Shown piece by piece: positions 44,520 to 53,887 of a stretch of 64,000 bases of DNA. The stretch is from Kriegella aquimaris (GTDB lineage Bacteria; Bacteroidota; Bacteroidia; Flavobacteriales; Flavobacteriaceae), in assembly GCF_900103215.1 (NCBI RefSeq), contig NZ_FNGV01000012.1:62001-126000 (forward strand). Reading direction: 5' to 3'. Below the pieces are notes generated by a model. The model had not been told where the DNA came from. It saw nothing but the letters and a program-made list of their open reading frames with translations, and did not search any database. Position numbers and translations under genes: made by a program. Numbering within the stretch: position 1 is the stretch's first letter; every line of letters begins with the position of its first letter.

Positions 44520-45761
44520 TTATTCATAGATCAAATATTTCTTGCGTACATTCTTGAATTCGTCTAACCCACTTTTCCAAGTTGCTTTAATTTCTGCGAG
44601 AGTTTTTCCCTGCTCAATTTGTTCTCTTAGCTTTTCTGAACCGGCCAACCTGTCAAAATGCTTATATCGTTTAAAGAAGTTTTCCTTGTTGGTCGTTAAG
44701 TTATAGGCATCTAAAAGCCATGAAAAGTTCAAGCTATCCAAGTCTTGTGTTTTTGACAAATCAAGTCCATAACATTCTTCCCCTAAATGCTTAGGAGTTT
44801 TGGCTCCGAAATTGGGTTCAGGCACAAAAGTGTGGTCATATGAAGCTTGAGGAAGAAATGGTGAGCCAAAAATTTGAAACTGCTTCTCTGTCCCCCTACC
44901 ACTGTTGACATCAGTACCTTCAAACAAACATAAACTGGGATATAAGTTTATGGATTTATCATTTGGCAAGTTCGGAGAGGGTCTCAAAGGAAGGCTATAA
45001 GCAGTATTATGGGTGTAATTTTCCAAAGGCACAACCGTTAAATCACATTGTACCCCATTTTTAAGCCACTTCTCACCATTAATCATTTTTGCATACTCCC
45101 CGATGGTCATTCCATAAACAATAGGTACAGGGTGTAAACTGACAAAACTTTCATTCCCATTTTCCACCATTGGTCCATCAATATAATGGCCATTGGGATT
45201 AGGCCTATCCAAAACAATAACAGGTATATCATTTTCTGCGCAGGCTTCCATAACATAATGCATTGTCGATAAATAGGTATAAAAACGCGCCCCGACATCT
45301 TGTATATCAAAAACAACTATGTCAATACCGTCTAACTGATCTGCAGACGGCTTATAATTGCTACCATAAAGAGAAACCACTGATATATTCGTTTGACTGT
45401 CCTTTGAATCCTTAATTTTTTCCCCGGCATCGGCATCACCTCTAAAACCATGTTCTGGAGCAAAAACCTTGGATATATTAATACCACTTGACATAAGCGA
45501 ATCAACGAGATGTGTATAGCGCTCTCCTCCGTTACCAGTTTTAAATATTACTGATGTATTATTCCCTACTACAGCTACGTTTTTATTTCTTAAAAGCTCT
45601 AAATATTCTTCGGTTTGATTTGCACCGACTACAATACCCTTCTCCTCGACAATTGTTTCTTTTTTAGAGGTTTTGGACCCTTGTCCGCAACTCAATATCG
45701 AAACAAATAATAACAGCATACAAGGTGCTGCAAACATGGTCAATTTGATAGTCTTCTTCAT
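44520..45761 (-). CDS. namZ: NamZ-type exo-beta-N-acetylmuramidase, lipoprotein (GH171)
   Basis: 413 aa. Lipobox SILSC (Cys25) predicts an outer-membrane or periplasmic lipoprotein. DUF1343/GH171 marks are complete: FAPEHGFRG (Glu103), VVFDIQDVGARFYTYLSTM, VLDRPNP, HGMTIGE-like YGMTIGEY, PSPNLP, and FEGTDVNSGRGTEKQFQ. NamZ releases non-reducing terminal MurNAc from peptidoglycan fragments. Of the three paralogues here only this one keeps the PEHG glutamate, so it is the best candidate for the active enzyme. Confidence 0.88.
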   Translation of the reverse strand: MKKTIKLTMFAAPCMLLLFVSILSCGQGSKTSKKETIVEEKGIVVGANQTEEYLELLRNKNVAVVGNNTSVIFKTGNGGERYTHLVDSLMSSGINISKVFAPEHGFRGDADAGEKIKDSKDSQTNISVVSLYGSNYKPSADQLDGIDIVVFDIQDVGARFYTYLSTMHYVMEACAENDIPVIVLDRPNPNGHYIDGPMVENGNESFVSLHPVPIVYGMTIGEYAKMINGEKWLKNGVQCDLTVVPLENYTHNTAYSLPLRPSPNLPNDKSINLYPSLCLFEGTDVNSGRGTEKQFQIFGSPFLPQASYDHTFVPEPNFGAKTPKHLGEECYGLDLSKTQDLDSLNFSWLLDAYNLTTNKENFFKRYKHFDRLAGSEKLREQIEQGKTLAEIKATWKSGLDEFKNVRKKYLIYE

Positions 45762-45849
45762 ATTTATTTATTTTTAGACGAATAGTGTATTTATATAATT
45801 TTTCTTTAAAATCTCAATAAATGAAGTTCGTAATTATAAAAACTAATCC

Positions 45850-46677
45850 CTACTCTTCAGGATTAAGCTTATGTTCCTCTAATATCTTTCTAACACTTTT
45901 GTGTTTCTCCAATAGTATCAATGCAATTTTTTCATCGATGTTCAATTCGTCCACAAGCATTTTAACTCCACGATTAACCAGTTTCTTATTAGATAATTGC
46001 ATATCTACCATTTTATTCCCCATCACCCTGCCCAACTTTATCATCACGGCCGTTGAAATCATATTCAAAACCAATTTTTGCGCCGTACCTGCCTTCATTC
46101 TAGTACTACCGGTAACAAACTCAGGACCTACTATTAATTCTATTGGATAATCCGCTTCGAAAGATAATGGACTGCCTTCGTTACAGGATATACTTCCTGT
46201 GATTACATTATTTCTCTTTGCTTCTTTTAAACCGCCAATTACATAGGGAGTTGTCCCGGAAGCGGCAATGCCTAACAACACATCTTTATGGTTAATATCA
46301 AATTCTTCTAAGTCCTTCCAAGCCTGATTCACATCGTCCTCTGCATTTTCAACAGCCTTTCTTAATGCTTTATCACCCCCGGCAATCAATCCTATTATCC
46401 AATTATCGGAAACTCCAAAAGTAGGAGGGCATTCAGAAGCATCTAACACGCCTAACCTACCACTTGTACCTGCCCCAATATAAAATAACCTACCACCATC
46501 CTGCATTTTTACAACAGCAGTACTCACGAATTCATCTATCTGGGGTATTGCTTTTTCTATCGCTAGCGGAACAGATTTGTCCTCCTTATTAATGTTATTT
46601 AATAATTCTCGGATACTCATTTTTTCGAGGTTGTCATATTTGGAAGGTTGTTCCGTTATAAGTTTCACTTTGTGCAT
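45850..46677 (-). CDS. murQ: N-acetylmuramic acid 6-phosphate etherase
   Basis: 275 aa, cytoplasmic SIS-fold enzyme that removes the D-lactyl ether of MurNAc-6-phosphate to give GlcNAc-6-phosphate. GAGTSGRLGVLDASECPPTF carries the catalytic Glu82 and ENAEDD the second Glu113, one residue offset from the E. coli numbering (83, 114). SGTTPYVIGGLKEA and TGSTRMKAGTAQKLVLNM are also typical. It starts 4 bp after the transporter gene. Its substrate requires a MurNAc kinase or PTS, not visible in the window. Confidence 0.93.
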   Translation of the reverse strand: MHKVKLITEQPSKYDNLEKMSIRELLNNINKEDKSVPLAIEKAIPQIDEFVSTAVVKMQDGGRLFYIGAGTSGRLGVLDASECPPTFGVSDNWIIGLIAGGDKALRKAVENAEDDVNQAWKDLEEFDINHKDVLLGIAASGTTPYVIGGLKEAKRNNVITGSISCNEGSPLSFEADYPIELIVGPEFVTGSTRMKAGTAQKLVLNMISTAVMIKLGRVMGNKMVDMQLSNKKLVNRGVKMLVDELNIDEKIALILLEKHKSVRKILEEHKLNPEE

Positions 46678-46681
46678 CTTT

Positions 46682-48133
46682 TCATTTCTTTTTAATAATT
46701 AACAGTCCCATTATCGTTAGTAAACCATTCACGGCAATATTTATAAATCCAAAATCAAAACCCCAGTTATTTGTCAATAACATACTTAATAAATAGGTTG
46801 CTATCGGGGCCATCACGCAAATTAACGGCACCCATTTATCCCAGATTACAATTTTGGTAAACATTCCGAATAAGTAAAGTCCTAAAAGCGGACCATAAGT
46901 ATAACCTGCTACTTTGAATATGAGCGAAATCACATCTCCCCTACTGTTTGAAAACAACATGATGATGACAAAAATCACACCTGAAAAACCTACTAGGACC
47001 CAATTTTTTAATTTTCTTTTCTCTTTACTAGATTTATGCGAAATATCAAGGAAATCATACGTAAACGATGTAGTAAGGGCGGTCAATGCAGAATCTACGC
47101 TTGAAAAGGAAGCGGCTATTATACCTAATAAAAAAAACATTCCAGCAATTAGGCCAAGATGGTTCAATGCTAAATCAGGAAATAATGTATCCGTGTCCAA
47201 AAATTGACCCTTATCACCGATGGGCAGAGAAATTCCTTTATTCTCAGCATAGAGATATAACAAAACTCCCAAACCCATGAAAAGAAACTGCGTAACGGCC
47301 AAGATCAAACTATAGGTCAGTGTATTCTTTTGCGCATCCCATTTGTTTTTACAGGTTAGCGTTTTTTGCATCATATTTTGATCTAAACCGATCATAGCGA
47401 TGGCTACGAGAATACCAGCAATAAACTGTTTGTAAAAATTATTGCTTGACTTGCCATCCCAATTGAAGATTTCAAAGTATTTGTGATTTACTATTTCTTG
47501 AACTGACTGACCGACAGAGAGATTCAATGAAGACATTATGGTATAAATCGTAATAACAGCTCCCAGAATCAGAAAAGTAGTTTGCATGGTATCTGTCCAT
47601 ACAATCGTTTTTATACCCGATTTGTTGGTATATAACCACACCAATAATAAGATGATAATAACTGTTAAGAAAAAAGGAATATTAAATTTATCGAAAAGAG
47701 CAAATTGAAGAATTTTAGCTGCCAACAATAATCGTAATGCAGCACCAAAAGATTGGGATACTAAAAAAAACAACGAACCTGTTTTGTAAGTTTTGTTTCC
47801 AAACCTTTCTTGGAGATAAGAATAGACCGACACTAATCTTAATCGATAATAAAGTGGTATCAAAACAAATGTAATGAACAGGTAACCGACTACATTACCT
47901 AGAATAAATTGATAAAAATAGAAATTGTTATTCCCCACCATACCAGGTAGTGAAACGAATGTAACACCAGACAGGCCGGCTCCAACCATACCGAATGCCA
48001 CCAAAAACCAAGGAGATTGTCGATCTCCTGTAAAATAGGTTTCATCACTTCTACCCTTTGACGTAAAATAGGATATCGTCATTAGCAAAACGAAGTAAAT
48101 CACAATGGCAGAAAGCACTAATATTGGATTCAA
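46682..48133 (-). CDS. SSS-family sodium:solute symporter, likely MurNAc transporter
   Basis: 483 aa, about 13 hydrophobic segments. Family marks: SDETYFTGDRQSPWFLVAFG with the following MVGAGLSGVTFVSLPG near 33-70, a conserved VYSYLQERFG, and the middle DTMQTTFLILGAV. It lies in the inner membrane. Sandwiched between NamZ and MurQ genes, it probably imports MurNAc, as the SSS transporter MurT does in Tannerella forsythia. Substrate is inferred from context. Confidence 0.85.
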   Translation of the reverse strand: MNPILVLSAIVIYFVLLMTISYFTSKGRSDETYFTGDRQSPWFLVAFGMVGAGLSGVTFVSLPGMVGNNNFYFYQFILGNVVGYLFITFVLIPLYYRLRLVSVYSYLQERFGNKTYKTGSLFFLVSQSFGAALRLLLAAKILQFALFDKFNIPFFLTVIIILLLVWLYTNKSGIKTIVWTDTMQTTFLILGAVITIYTIMSSLNLSVGQSVQEIVNHKYFEIFNWDGKSSNNFYKQFIAGILVAIAMIGLDQNMMQKTLTCKNKWDAQKNTLTYSLILAVTQFLFMGLGVLLYLYAENKGISLPIGDKGQFLDTDTLFPDLALNHLGLIAGMFFLLGIIAASFSSVDSALTALTTSFTYDFLDISHKSSKEKRKLKNWVLVGFSGVIFVIIMLFSNSRGDVISLIFKVAGYTYGPLLGLYLFGMFTKIVIWDKWVPLICVMAPIATYLLSMLLTNNWGFDFGFINIAVNGLLTIMGLLIIKKK

Positions 48134-48160
48134 ACGACTATTTTTTATTAATTATAATTA

Positions 48161-49339
48161 CTAGTAAATTTTTATGGAATCGAGCTGATTTTTGTATCCC
48201 TCTAAATTTTCAAAAGAATCAAGCATTTCTATAGCGTCATTCTCTTGCACCCAGTTTCTTAATTTGTCAGATCCGTTGATAATATCTATTGGCTCATTCT
48301 TGTGATTGTACTCATAAGGTGGTTTTAACCATTCGAAATCATCTTTTAAATGATGAAACAGCTCTCTCAGAAGCAGTTGACCAACTCGCCAAGGTTTTAT
48401 TTTCTTCTTATCAGTTACATGTATTTGAAACCCACCACACACAACATCCTTATATTTATGGAATGTTGGAAGGAATGTGATAGGCCTAAAAACAAACCCC
48501 TCGAGACGACTTCTCTTGACAGCTTCCTTTAAATGATTATTATAAAAACCGAAGGGTTCAATGTTCGGATGCCCTATTATTTCCAAAGGCTGCGTAGTAC
48601 CCCTACCTTCACTTAAGTTAGTTCCTTCAAAAAGAACTGCTCCTGGAAAGGTAAAAGCACTTTCAGCTCTTGAAAGGTTGGGAGAAGGTAATAGCCATGG
48701 CAAGTATGTATCCACAAAAGTCATTTCCCTTTCCCATCCATTCATTTTGATGATTTTTAAATCAACTTTTTCCCTGGCCCAATATTTTTGATGCATTAGG
48801 GCAACCTCACCAATTGTCATACCATGTCTGACCGGTATGGGATGCCTGCCTATAAATGACTCAAAATCAAGTTCAAGAATATTTCCCTCAATATCTACCC
48901 CATTTATAGGGTTTGGACGATCCAACACCAATATCTCAATATCCTTATCATTACATTTTTCAAGTAAAAGTGTAAGTGTATATATGTATGTATACATTCT
49001 ACAACCGACGTCTTGAAGGTCTATAAAGAGATGGTCTATATCTTCAAGCATTTCATCCGTAGGCACCCGCGTCTCAGAGTAAAGAGAGTATACCGGGATT
49101 TTAAAATAAGGATGTATTGCGTGGTCCGTCTCAATCATATTGTCCTGCGCATCAGTTGAAAAACCATGTTGCGGACCAAAAATTTTTATGAACCTGGCAC
49201 CGAATACTTCTTTGAATATAAAGGTAGCATGCTTACAATTGGAATCAACAGAAGCATTGTGACATAATAATGCCACATTCCCTTTAAAACGGGAATATTC
49301 CCCTTTCAAAACTTCAAGACCGGTAATTACCTTTTTCAT
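48161..49339 (-). CDS. NamZ-like protein without signal peptide (DUF1343/GH171)
   Basis: 392 aa from ATG at 49339 (MKKVITGLEVL); the ORF extends 11 codons upstream but those residues look non-coding. There is no signal peptide, so the protein appears cytoplasmic. Family motifs DLQDVGCRMYTYIYT, VLDRPNP, RHGMTIGE, LPSPNLSRAESA and FEGTNLSEGRGTTQPLE are present. The conserved PEHG glutamate is glutamine here (GPQHGF, Gln57). It may act on imported muramyl sugars, or be altered in activity. Confidence 0.8.
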   Translation of the reverse strand: MKKVITGLEVLKGEYSRFKGNVALLCHNASVDSNCKHATFIFKEVFGARFIKIFGPQHGFSTDAQDNMIETDHAIHPYFKIPVYSLYSETRVPTDEMLEDIDHLFIDLQDVGCRMYTYIYTLTLLLEKCNDKDIEILVLDRPNPINGVDIEGNILELDFESFIGRHPIPVRHGMTIGEVALMHQKYWAREKVDLKIIKMNGWEREMTFVDTYLPWLLPSPNLSRAESAFTFPGAVLFEGTNLSEGRGTTQPLEIIGHPNIEPFGFYNNHLKEAVKRSRLEGFVFRPITFLPTFHKYKDVVCGGFQIHVTDKKKIKPWRVGQLLLRELFHHLKDDFEWLKPPYEYNHKNEPIDIINGSDKLRNWVQENDAIEMLDSFENLEGYKNQLDSIKIY

Positions 49340-49432
49340 CTGTATAATTTTAGGTAGAAGTAATGCATGCAATAAAAAGCTTCCTATAGTTCACGAGCAC
49401 TCTTCTCTCAAACCTGTCATTTTTGTGTTGGA

Positions 49433-51715
49433 TTATGAAGAAGGCACAACTTCAATAAAACTTACTTCCCTCGGTGATAATTCATAATTTATTTGAATAT
49501 CCCCTTCGCTAAAGTCAAACAGTAATTCCCTACCCTCTTTATTGGTAATAAAAACTTTTCCTTTGCTTGGAAGTTTATAATCTTCCTTGTTAATGGTAAA
49601 ATTTAAATCGATGCTTTTTTCACTAATACTAGCCAATGGTATGCCAATATTCCCATCATCAGCCTTCCAAGCACCTACATAGACTAAAGGGTGTTCCTTT
49701 TTATACGCAGTAACACCTTTCCCTTTTCTTCCAGCATATATTGATAGTTTGGAAATATTCAATTCTTCTTCAGGAATTTTAATTTTAGGCGCCCTCAAGA
49801 ATTTTCCATAAAGCATATATTTTAATCCTTTGTATCTAACACGGGCTATATCCATTAAATAATCTATTTCCTCTTTTCGTTTGGAAGCTAAAAAACTATG
49901 GTAATTTGAAATAGTTGGTTGCATACCCCATACAAAAGACCTTGCCTGCTCCATCAGAAACTGCTTATTGAATTTCGGATCTAACGGCCGCTCTAAATTA
50001 TCAGGTCTAAATTCCTCGGGCCAAAGGGCGTCATAGGGCGGTGTTACTAAGGATGAATAATTACCGTAAGTAATCGCATATTGATGATAAACAGCCTGAA
50101 AGAACGGTATAGTTTCCCATCGGCTTACTCCTGCGTATCTCTCTCTACTGACCTGCAGTGTTAGAAAGGCATTTAAATATGGCATCCAGCCTTCGGCACC
50201 GCCTTCACCTGCCAAAATAGATGGCTTCTCTTCAGAAAATTTAGACCGAATTTGATTGGTAAGTTTTCCAAAGTTCTTTAGCCAATAATTGCCTCCCCCA
50301 AGCGGATGATTGTGGTTGCTATCATAACAAGCTCTATTCATACAGGCTTGATCCATATACACCCCGCTCGTCCCGTACGTATTTACCACATCATCGGATA
50401 AAGATGTATATTTATCTTGCCAAAACTGTGTTGCCATACACATGTTTGTCAAAGAATTGCCTGTAAAAATATTATAAGAATGGGTTCTCATATTGCCATT
50501 AATATCTTTTACGGCATATTCTGAAGCATTTTCGGTTTTCCAACTTTCGGTAGAATTTCCCCATTGAAATGAATTCATATAAACAATAGCGTTAATATCC
50601 TTATCGCGGGCAGTCTTCATCGCCTGCACAAAAGATTCTTTCCCTTCACGAGGTGGCAAATATTCCGGGAAACCTTCGTCGTAAGAGCACCCGTGCCACC
50701 AATGCCAAAAAACGTTCACAGGCAGCCCCAATCGTTGCTTTAAATCAGCTGCTGGTACCAGAACATTTTCCGAATACCCCCTGTTCCACACCCATAGGGC
50801 CGTTTCTTCCAGCCATTTTGGATTCAAACCCTTTTCAAACCTGCTTTCCAATGACCATTTCTGGGCGCCCCCCCATTCTCTATATTGTTCGGCAGCCGTA
50901 ATCCAATCTCCCTTAAATGATCCGATTACCCCTTCATAGGAGGGTGCATACAAGTTGACCTCTTTATCAAAGGAGGGATAGTTCAACATTCGGTACGTCA
51001 AATTATTTGACTTGTCAAGTGTGAACGAAAAGCTCTTTCTAAATGTTTCGGTATCATTGGCCGCAGTATAGAGACCTACTTTATCTGGATTGTATAACGC
51101 CAAGCATTGTAATGATAAAGGCCCAGGATATTCCCATGCCATTTTCTTTTCGTCTTTGGTGCTTTGTGAAAGATATTCCCTGGGGTCATCTAAAATTTGC
51201 CCCATCCATGTGGGAACCGCTAATTTTTCTTCTCCCATGTTCTTTAACCCTGATATTTTAGGAAATACAACACTATTGATTTGCTTACCATGAGTTCCGT
51301 CGAGGGATATTTTCCAATACGACAGCGCTTTTTCTTCATCCAGAGTTACTTCTGCCGTAATACCGAAATCCTTATGGGTTTCTCCTTTAAAGCCGCTCCA
51401 TTTTAAAATTACTTTAAGAGGTCCCGATTTTGAATAGGTGAAATTTGCGGGAGCCGCCGTTAAAGAATCTTGGGATTCATTAAAATTGACCTCCCAAGGC
51501 AGTTCCAATGTCCCTGTATCGTCTAAAAATTCATAGTCATGGATTAAATCCTGGAAATCAACCAGCGAGCCATTTTCTGTACTAAAACTTAATTTTAATT
51601 TACCGTTGTCAATTGACAAATCCTCTCCTACATCGTTGGAACCACAAGAGACTAGGGATCCTAACATGATGAAGCACACAAGTAGACAGTAATATTTTTT
51701 GATTGTTTTCATCAC
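49433..51715 (-). CDS. Putative glycoside hydrolase lipoprotein (DUF6259-like)
   Basis: 760 aa. Lipobox LVSC (Cys24). N-terminal beta-sandwich (about 35-290), then a TIM-barrel-like central part: LPVNVFWHWWHGCSYDEGFP, INAIVYMNSFQWGN, YGTSGVYMDQACMNRACYDS and KPSILAGEGGAEGW, which provide candidate Asp and Glu catalytic residues. A C-terminal beta domain ends the protein. The assignment to DUF6259 comes from overall layout. It is cotranscribed with the GH42-like gene upstream (20-bp gap). Substrate unknown, presumably a surface glycan handled by this locus. Confidence 0.65.
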   Translation of the reverse strand: MMKTIKKYYCLLVCFIMLGSLVSCGSNDVGEDLSIDNGKLKLSFSTENGSLVDFQDLIHDYEFLDDTGTLELPWEVNFNESQDSLTAAPANFTYSKSGPLKVILKWSGFKGETHKDFGITAEVTLDEEKALSYWKISLDGTHGKQINSVVFPKISGLKNMGEEKLAVPTWMGQILDDPREYLSQSTKDEKKMAWEYPGPLSLQCLALYNPDKVGLYTAANDTETFRKSFSFTLDKSNNLTYRMLNYPSFDKEVNLYAPSYEGVIGSFKGDWITAAEQYREWGGAQKWSLESRFEKGLNPKWLEETALWVWNRGYSENVLVPAADLKQRLGLPVNVFWHWWHGCSYDEGFPEYLPPREGKESFVQAMKTARDKDINAIVYMNSFQWGNSTESWKTENASEYAVKDINGNMRTHSYNIFTGNSLTNMCMATQFWQDKYTSLSDDVVNTYGTSGVYMDQACMNRACYDSNHNHPLGGGNYWLKNFGKLTNQIRSKFSEEKPSILAGEGGAEGWMPYLNAFLTLQVSRERYAGVSRWETIPFFQAVYHQYAITYGNYSSLVTPPYDALWPEEFRPDNLERPLDPKFNKQFLMEQARSFVWGMQPTISNYHSFLASKRKEEIDYLMDIARVRYKGLKYMLYGKFLRAPKIKIPEEELNISKLSIYAGRKGKGVTAYKKEHPLVYVGAWKADDGNIGIPLASISEKSIDLNFTINKEDYKLPSKGKVFITNKEGRELLFDFSEGDIQINYELSPREVSFIEVVPSS

Positions 51716-51735
51716 TATTTGTTTTAGATTATATT

Positions 51736-53730
51736 TTAGTCTTCTAAAGGGTTCACTCTTAAAAGCACCGTTGATTTTGGTTTCAAAGTCAAATTGAACT
51801 GTCTGGTGGAATCGTATAATATTTTATTCTCCAATGGATCTATCACTTGGGCGTTAAATGGAAAATTGATGGTTCGTTCACCGCCTTCAATGGTATGGAT
51901 ACCCATCCAGTTTCGGCCTATATAGAATACATCATCGGTATCTATATACCTATGTACACCTGCTTTATCCCATATCCCTGCCAATTCCGGGGCAGACCAT
52001 TTAAGTTTTCCTTCCATAAAAAAATCATCAGCATTTGGACTAAAGATTTCGGTTCCTTTACCATTCGTCCACAATACAGTTACACCCTGTTTGTTCCACT
52101 TTTTTATACTAGATTTTTCCTTTGCACTTAGCTCAAGTAAGCCCATAAGCCAAACTACCTTATATTGGGATGTTGGCATGCTTTCTAGATCTGTTCGAAG
52201 AAAAAGATCATAAGAGGTTCCTGTTTTCGCCAATGGATACCGGTTGGATAAAATATTCTCAGTAAGATGGCCATAAGTTGGGTCCCAAAAAGAAATTTCT
52301 TCATCCACCACTATCCCTATTTGTGGTTTCATCCTTATTCCCGGTGACAGTGAGAAATTGGTATATAATTGTTGAGTTTTCTCTAAAACATTCAATAGTT
52401 CAGGATGACTGAACCATCCTCCCCACATATCGAACCACCAGCCACCATAACCATAAGCAAGCATTCTTGCGGTATTTTTCCACAAAAACGATACAGATGT
52501 ATCCATATCCTCTGGGCCTAGCCATACCCCGCTCTCATACTGCCCCGGAGGGGCTATGCCGTTTGAACGATCTTTTAACAAGGTGGTTATGGACGTCCTG
52601 GTATCGTTTTCCGTAAGCCATAATTTACCATGGAGGTGAACTGAATTTATCGCCGCCATAGCCGGCCAGTCCTCCCCTATCACACGATGATAGACATTGG
52701 GACTCGACAGATAGTCAAGATCCGGACAATCCAACAACTTTGCGAGGGCACCGTGTCCACGCCTAGCATCCCCTACATAATAATGGTATCCAGAAAAGGC
52801 TCCCGTTAAAAGATTACCATTGCTTTTTTCTTTAACGATTTTGCAGAAATAGGCAATATTATCGACCAAGACCTCTGCATGGAAGCGATATGTATCAATA
52901 TAATTTTGATCCTGGTCGGGATTCCTCCATTCCTTTCTTATTACCGGTTCATCGACATTGGACAATTGGGCATTTTCAAAAGTAACTGAAGGCATGTTCC
53001 ATGCCTTTCGCAAGGCACCATTGTTCCTATATTTATCTTTTAACCATTGCCTAAAAGCGTGTAATCGAACAGGGTTTTGATCTTGGTATTGTTTGGGATG
53101 ATAAAACCATTCCTCGGTTAGTCCGCTGGCCACATGTATTCCCGCGAGATTTGTGTTATACGATGATTTTTGCAGCCATTCGATAAAATCTTCAAGCACT
53201 TTGCCCGTTTTGGCTTTCCATATTTCAGAAGAATAACACTGGCGAAAGGTACTTCCGTCAGGCAAATGGGCCGAAGCTTCGGGGTGCAATCTTTCCCACC
53301 ACAATGGTGGATCCAGATAGAGGCGCACGATCACTTTGGCATGCGGATCCGCTGCTATGACTTTATCAAAATCGTCAATTACACTGGAAAAATCATACTC
53401 GTTCTCGCCAACCCAAATGGGTTTTCGAAAAGCTCCTATACCCGAAATTGAATTGATACCCCTATCAGCAAGGTAGGCAGGAATATTATAAATATGGATG
53501 CCTGCATCGGCGACCTCTTTATAATATTTTTCCTCCCCCAGGTATGACATATACGCGAAAGGCGGATAGGTTTTTCCGTCTATAATGAGTGATGGTCCAC
53601 CCTCCGTCAATTTTACTTCTGCGTGGGTTTGGGCCTTGGTTATAATGGTTTGAAAGAAGAAAGAGCATACAACACCTATAAAGACCGCTCTTTGATTGAG
53701 TACATCTAGTAAATTATTTGTCATCCTCAT
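51736..53730 (-). CDS. Clan GH-A (GH42-like) glycoside hydrolase
   Basis: 664 aa with an N-terminal hydrophobic signal (GVVCSFFFQTIITKAQTHA). TIM-barrel pattern: VIVRLYLDPPLWWERLHPE, GIHVASGLTEEWFYH (candidate acid/base Glu) and KLWLTENDTRTS (candidate nucleophile Glu), as in clan GH-A. A Rossmann-like part (TSYDLFLRTDLESMPTSQYK then VVWLMGLLELS) resembles the GH42 trimerisation domain. The closest match is beta-galactosidase-like enzymes, but the real sugar specificity cannot be told by eye. It follows susD after 157 bp. Confidence 0.72.
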   Translation of the reverse strand: MRMTNNLLDVLNQRAVFIGVVCSFFFQTIITKAQTHAEVKLTEGGPSLIIDGKTYPPFAYMSYLGEEKYYKEVADAGIHIYNIPAYLADRGINSISGIGAFRKPIWVGENEYDFSSVIDDFDKVIAADPHAKVIVRLYLDPPLWWERLHPEASAHLPDGSTFRQCYSSEIWKAKTGKVLEDFIEWLQKSSYNTNLAGIHVASGLTEEWFYHPKQYQDQNPVRLHAFRQWLKDKYRNNGALRKAWNMPSVTFENAQLSNVDEPVIRKEWRNPDQDQNYIDTYRFHAEVLVDNIAYFCKIVKEKSNGNLLTGAFSGYHYYVGDARRGHGALAKLLDCPDLDYLSSPNVYHRVIGEDWPAMAAINSVHLHGKLWLTENDTRTSITTLLKDRSNGIAPPGQYESGVWLGPEDMDTSVSFLWKNTARMLAYGYGGWWFDMWGGWFSHPELLNVLEKTQQLYTNFSLSPGIRMKPQIGIVVDEEISFWDPTYGHLTENILSNRYPLAKTGTSYDLFLRTDLESMPTSQYKVVWLMGLLELSAKEKSSIKKWNKQGVTVLWTNGKGTEIFSPNADDFFMEGKLKWSAPELAGIWDKAGVHRYIDTDDVFYIGRNWMGIHTIEGGERTINFPFNAQVIDPLENKILYDSTRQFNLTLKPKSTVLLRVNPLED

Positions 53731-53887
53731 TTATTTGAGCATTCCTTTTTAGAAATTACATTAACGCTCCTACAATCAACAATACATTACTATCCTATCA
53801 TTATAATCGCAAAAACTTAGTGGACATTTTTCAATTTAGGGAAAACAGTATACGCCATTTTCCCAAATGGATTTTTATATCTTAATA

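Noticed and set aside
45821-46150. Plus-strand reading frames over murQ and other minus-strand genes
   Set aside because: They are shadows of well-conserved genes on the opposite strand.
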